This document shows positions 60,031 through 64,000 of a stretch of DNA of 64,000 bases, piece by piece; the stretch's first letter is position 1, and each line of letters starts with the position of its first letter. Under the pieces are notes generated by a model that saw only the letters and a list, made by a program, of their open reading frames with translations, was not told the origin of the DNA and searched no databases. The stretch covers positions 22,369,202-22,433,201 of the forward strand of contig OX422183.1 of the NCBI GenBank assembly GCA_949130485.1, read 5' to 3'. This DNA comes from Agelas oroides (Eukaryota; Porifera; Demospongiae; Agelasida; Agelasidae). Position numbers and translations under genes: made by a program.

Positions 60031-61014
60031 TTGTCAACAGTCAAAATTGCCATCTCCACAGCGTGCACCACTGGTGAACATTCCAATCGGATGCCCATGG
60101 CAAATGATATCCTTGAAGTGCCAATTTCCTCCAAAAATAATCGCTACTTGTTGGTGATACAAGACTATTATACAAAGTGGGCAGAAGCCATTCCCTTACA
60201 GGATCAAAAGACAGTCACAATCACAAATGAGCTCATCAAGGTGCTATCCAGACTTGGCATACCAGAGATCCTACACTCTGATCAAGGACGTAATTCTGAA
60301 AGCATTGTTTTGGCTCAAACCCTGAATGCATTTGGCCTTAGCAAGTCCCGTACAACCGCCTACCACCCCGAATGTGCTGGGATGGTAGAACGATTCAACA
60401 GAACACTTCTACAGCTCCTTCGTTCATATGTTGACACTGAAGAGAACTGGGAGCAATATTTGCCTCTTGTTTTGTACGCTTATCGTACATCTGCCCATTT
60501 TTCAACAGGAGTTTCTCCATTCATGATGATGTATGGAAGACAACCCAAGCAGTCAGATTTGTCAAACCCAACAGCCTTTAATTCTCAATCATACCCAGCC
60601 TATCTACAAGACAAGCTTGCCAATCTTCAGGACTTTGTTGAGTCCAATTTGGCTGCTGCAGCAGATCAACAAAAATCTTCCTATGATGTACACTCTTCTC
60701 TTCGAACTTTTAACATTGGAGATCATGTCTGGCTGTCTGTTCCAACAGCTGGAAAATTGGACCCACGATGGAAAGGAAACTGGACCATCAAGTCTATCAA
60801 GTCTCCTGTCAATGTTGAGATAACTGATGGCCGACAAAGTAGAGTTGTTCACATCAACCATGTGCAGCGGCGGGTGCAAGCTGCACCACAGGAACTACAG
60901 AATGGTAATATGTCAAGTAACCCTCAGAACATTTCCACAAAATGGGACCAACCGTTGATTGACCACATGTGCATTCCCTCGCACAATCAAGCACCCCAAC
61001 GGCGTTACCCATAG
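60031..61014 (+). pseudogene. Ty3/gypsy integrase, 5'-truncated
   Basis: 327-codon frame. The integrase core has the D,D(35)E triad: Asp in NDILEVP (residue 26), Asp in HSDQGRN (84), Glu in MVERFNRTL (120). After it come YAYRTSAHFSTGVSPF and the GPF/GPY-like C-terminal region (GDHVWLSV, LDPRWKGNW, VVHINHVQRR). The apparent start at 60031 is out of frame with the natural lead-in; a small frame-shifting deletion lies just before NDILEVP. The internal deletion joins gag directly to here. Not able to transpose alone. Confidence 0.85.
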
Positions 61015-61079
61015 CGAACAAGACCACCTGACAGATATGGATTTTAAAACTCAATACCAGTGCACAGCTAAGGCCTCTC

Positions 61080-61480
61080 AGTATCTTGTTATCAGTTGGT
61101 GCAATCCGTTTTGAATATAAGTGTTACACAAAATGGGTGGGATGGGAGGGTGGGCAGCATAGTCACGATATGCCGTGCACATGGCAGCTACCTTGGCTGG
61201 CTGTAGAAAAGTCTTGATGGCACTGTCTGGGCCCTTTCTCTAACTTTTAGCACAAACAGGTATAGAAACCGCTCCTCTGCCTTTGTAGGGGCTCTATTTC
61301 TGGCACTGTTGGCAGTTTTCAGTCAGGAGGAAGTGTTTGCAGATTGGAGAGTCCGATTATTAAATTAGTGGGTGTGGCCAAGGTCATGAACCCCAAGGGA
61401 AGAACCCTTGGCTAAAAGTTTCCAGTGCAGCTCAAATCAGAGGGTACGGTCCATACAAGGTATCCATAGTGTATAGGAGG
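61080..61480. mobile_element. TTAA MITE family B, left-truncated, in LBD intron
   Basis: Starts within the family interior (gttatcagttggtgcaatccg) and runs through gtgggtgtggccaaggtcatgaacccc to the family right part, followed by the same intron flank (…actttctattat…gacttttactt) as at 33490 and 52460. The left end is missing beside the gypsy element. Confidence 0.7.
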
Positions 61481-61554
61481 TTAAAAAAGAGAATGATGTA
61501 TGGATACCACTTTCTATTATGACAGACTTTTACTTATTTCATCCTTGTCCGGAT

Positions 61555-61640
61555 ACCTGGGGTCAAAGTCCAGCTGGACAGAGAAAAGTGGAGGCAGTGC
61601 AAAATGATTTTTGTGAACCAAACCAAAACCGCATACTCTA
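61555..61640 (+). pseudogene. Nuclear receptor helix 9 fragment
   Basis: After ccgg, reads DTWGQSPAGQRKVEAVQNDF. Same exon as 33545 and 52523, but the acceptor AG is altered. Confidence 0.6.
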
Positions 61641-61699
61641 TCAGCTACATGCAGGCTGACTTTTTTTTTAGATTGCCGTTGTAACCAAAACTTTGAATA

Positions 61700-62040
61700 C
61701 ATGTCCGTCATCCATAACAGAGAGTGGACCCAGCAGGGCGAAACTGCTAGAACAGAAGACCGAATGATTTATGCTGTAGAATGTTCTGAGATATGATGCA
61801 GAAATAGTCTGTATACATAAATCCGGACACCATCAAGAAACGTATACTGAGTGACAACTATTCTACTCTACACGACACTGTGCCTTCCTAGCATTGTTTC
61901 AAGACAGGCCTTCCCACCTTTTAAGTGGCTGGAATGAGGCTAGTATATACGAAGATCTAGGAGGGGGCATTGAGCTCCTATACCATTATGTCATGCAATA
62001 AAATTTGAAGTGTTGCTATGGTGATTAATTGAATTCAACC
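61700..62040. repeat. Segmental duplication block (paralogue at 45990-46385)
   Basis: See the paralogue. Same order of gagtgacaactattctactc, gccttcccacctttta, and gaagtgttgctatggtgatt. Again it lies directly 3' of a helix 9 fragment. Confidence 0.85.
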
Positions 62041-62079
62041 AGAAATTCTGACTAGTGGGATCTATATAGGAAGGCACTC

Positions 62080-63305
62080 AAATACCTTCCCCTGTGCAGG
62101 AAACTGTTTCTGAGGAAGAGAATACAAATTTTCAGGTAAAATGCTCCTATTTTACAGGAGGCATAGTTAACTGAATTACTCTAAGCCTGGGTGGCAAAGA
62201 CAAGCTAATAAAAGCAAGCTGAAGTGAGCACTATACGTTAAAAGTAGCGCTGGGACTGCAACTGATCTCTCGGAAAATTCGAAGAAAAAAAAAACACTGT
62301 TTGCTGAAAAAAAAAAAGTGGGGGCTGACACAAAATTGTATACCAAGTGCACTTGGTCTTGCTGTAAACATAACTAAATGCATTATGTAGATATGCGTAT
62401 GGAGGACATTTCACTCCATAAATGGTTATGTGCACCACATAACCCAAATACATAAAGCTGGTATGTATGTATACATGTAGACTTAGCATAGCAGAACATT
62501 TTCGTGAAAATTTTCACTCTGTTTTGACAGGGAAAAATGCCATGGTGACTCAGACTCACAGTAGAATGTTCTACGTATGCTATTTGTATATATTGCCTTT
62601 CCAGTAACCAATAATTCCTGATTTGTGGTACTTGCTGAGTCATAACATCATCACTGGCTACAATTAGCCATGCTCCCATTTCTACTCTTCTGTTTGAAGC
62701 CATTTGCATCCAACATAGCCGAGTTTTCAGGCTGGGCAAGGCTACATCCAATGGTACTAAAACATTGGCTAAGGGTACAATGTATTGTCTTTTTGAAAGC
62801 TCTAATTACATGGCCCAACACCTCTGAAAGTAAGCAACTATTTAGGCTTAAAAGTTATAACATCATATGGCTTAAACTTGGAGGAAACCAATCTTGATTC
62901 AACTCCCATTAAAGCAGCCAACCAACTGGACACCTCGGTTTCGATGAAAGCATGACATACCGACAGAACCATAAGAAGAATTTGCACCTGCTAATGATAG
63001 CCTTAACTTCGAAGATCTTTTCAAGGGTGTTCATTCAATACTTGTGAAGCTAACAGCTAATAGAATTGGAGAAACAAATCACCATGGTAAGCCTGGATGA
63101 CCAAGCGAAACTAATAAAGGCCAGCTGGCACTACACAGTAGTTGCACAATTCAGCTCGAACTTAGAGACAGACAACACTGAAGATGTGGGAGAGCTTTGT
63201 GGTGTGTTCAGTCATGAAATACCCTATTGGCATCATCTGAACGTTGACTGGACTGAAATATGTCTAAAAGCAATCATCCTGGCCAATCCAAGTATGCATT
63301 TTCTT
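62080..63305 (+). pseudogene. Nuclear receptor LBD unit 9: linker, helix 4-5, helix 3-8
   Basis: 62080-62134 is the linker exon (TQIPSPVQETVSEEENTNFQ, GTAAAAT donor). About 62190 has a decayed helix 4-5 (KDKLIKAS, stop, SEHYTLKV). 63066-63317 is the longest open LBD stretch: MVSLDDQAKLIKASW, VVAQFSSNLETDNTEDVGEL, HEIPYWHHLNVDWTEICLKA, IILANP. Here helices 4 to 8 are in one frame of about 75 residues, as in a real receptor. The donor after NPS is lost (AAGTATGC). Confidence 0.75.
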
Positions 63306-63321
63306 GCAGTTAGTTAATTAA

Positions 63322-63400
63322 CCATTAACTACTGATGATGAGTGTACTTGTCATGCAATTTTGGCCGTGTGTTATCAGTTGGTGCAATCCGTTTTGAATA
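63322..63400. mobile_element. TTAA MITE family B, left-end fragment
   Basis: TTAA, then ccattaactactgatgatga and the family interior to gcaatccgttttgaata; truncated there. Same intron position relative to the helix 8 exon as in the other units. Confidence 0.7.
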
Positions 63401-63777
63401 CAGTGAGAACCCACTGACACGCCTACCAAAAATATAAGTATCGAAAATACAGACATCTCTATATTCCGGACACACAGCTATGGTACCAACGGTTCTACTG
63501 TAAATGTGACCCACAAAGCGAAAACCCTGGCACTTCGCACAAATATTGAATTTGAGTTAAAGGCAATTTTATCCGTACAGGTCATTTCCCAGCTAAACTC
63601 AGATTATTGCACCAACGTGTCACAGGGGGCCTGCACTGTATCATGCTGAATTATGAAGCCCAGCTCTGCTAATATAACAACGATATAAGCTCGAACTTGA
63701 AAGTAACACAGGCGTACAAATATGCCGTTCGCACTCATGGGAAGTAAACATTAGGTGTATACCCATATAGAAAAAAC
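63401..63777. other. No gene recognised
   Basis: Nothing recognised. Confidence 0.4.
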
Positions 63778-64000
63778 TAGGTTGTAACAACCTTGTAACA
63801 ACCATGGCACAACCTTACATGCATGTTACAACCTTGTTGTGAGATTGTGTATAGGTTGTGAGCAGACTGTTGAATAATTACAAGTTAGACACAACCTTGT
63901 GGAGAGATTGTAGTCTACATGCACAGGTTCATTACAAGGTTGTAAATGGATTGTGGTTATGTGCACAAGTTGAATACAACCTTGTGAATAGATTGTTATT
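63778..64000. repeat. ACAACCTTGT palindromic repeat array, runs off the window
   Basis: At least eight copies of caaccttgt / acaaggttgt in both orientations, spaced irregularly, with gagattgt(g/a) words between. The last two stretches form an approximate ~70-base tandem. Open at the right edge. Confidence 0.8.

Overview
The window is animal nuclear DNA that is poor in genes and rich in repeats. Genes have GT-AG introns, some very short (a 41-bp intron in the piggyBac gene), and there is a TATA box, an AATAAA-bearing 3' block, and dozens of small DNA transposons. The gene families (MACPF-ApeC pore-former-like protein, TPR protein, F-box/zinc protein, HNF4/RXR-like nuclear receptor domains) and the transposon domains (C48-peptidase-like, HIRAN-like, DIRS-type gag) point to an early-branching marine metazoan. 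A demosponge is my best guess; that is inference and not proven by the sequence.

Layout. 1-4.4 kb: small foldback and TIR elements, no gene seen. 4.76-7.61 kb (minus): a five-exon secreted MACPF + ApeC gene with a TATA box. 7.8-10.1 kb: a satellite and a direct duplication. 10.8-11.8 kb (minus): a TPR gene with a frame break. 12.5-18.5 kb: an inverted repeat whose right arm is the 5' flank of an intronless F-box/zinc gene (17.2-18.5 kb), enclosing a TTAA element with GGATTTC minisatellites. 19.7-28.7 kb: foldbacks, TTAA elements, a C48-peptidase fragment and DIRS-like retroelement remains, one interrupted by a HIRAN-coding insertion. 29.9-63.4 kb: a field of at least ten broken copies of a nuclear-receptor ligand-binding domain (LBD), broken up by TTAA elements and carrying a complete piggyBac transposon (41.37-44.18 kb) and a deleted Ty3/gypsy element (59.6-61.0 kb). 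The last 220 bases are an ACAACCTTGT-type repeat.

The most interesting content is twofold. (1) The nuclear-receptor array: helix 3-5, helix 8 and helix 9-11 exons recur in the same order with shared introns. One TTAA element sits at the same intron position in several units, so it was there before the duplications. (2) The mobile-element ecology: a complete spliced piggyBac gene with intact catalytic residues and TTAA-flanked ends, surrounded by non-autonomous TTAA families. Several families carry their own near-terminal palindromes, like the palindromes bound by piggyBac transposase. Separately, a Mutator-like foldback family has exact 9-bp target duplications at four sites, and a second foldback type has one at a fifth.
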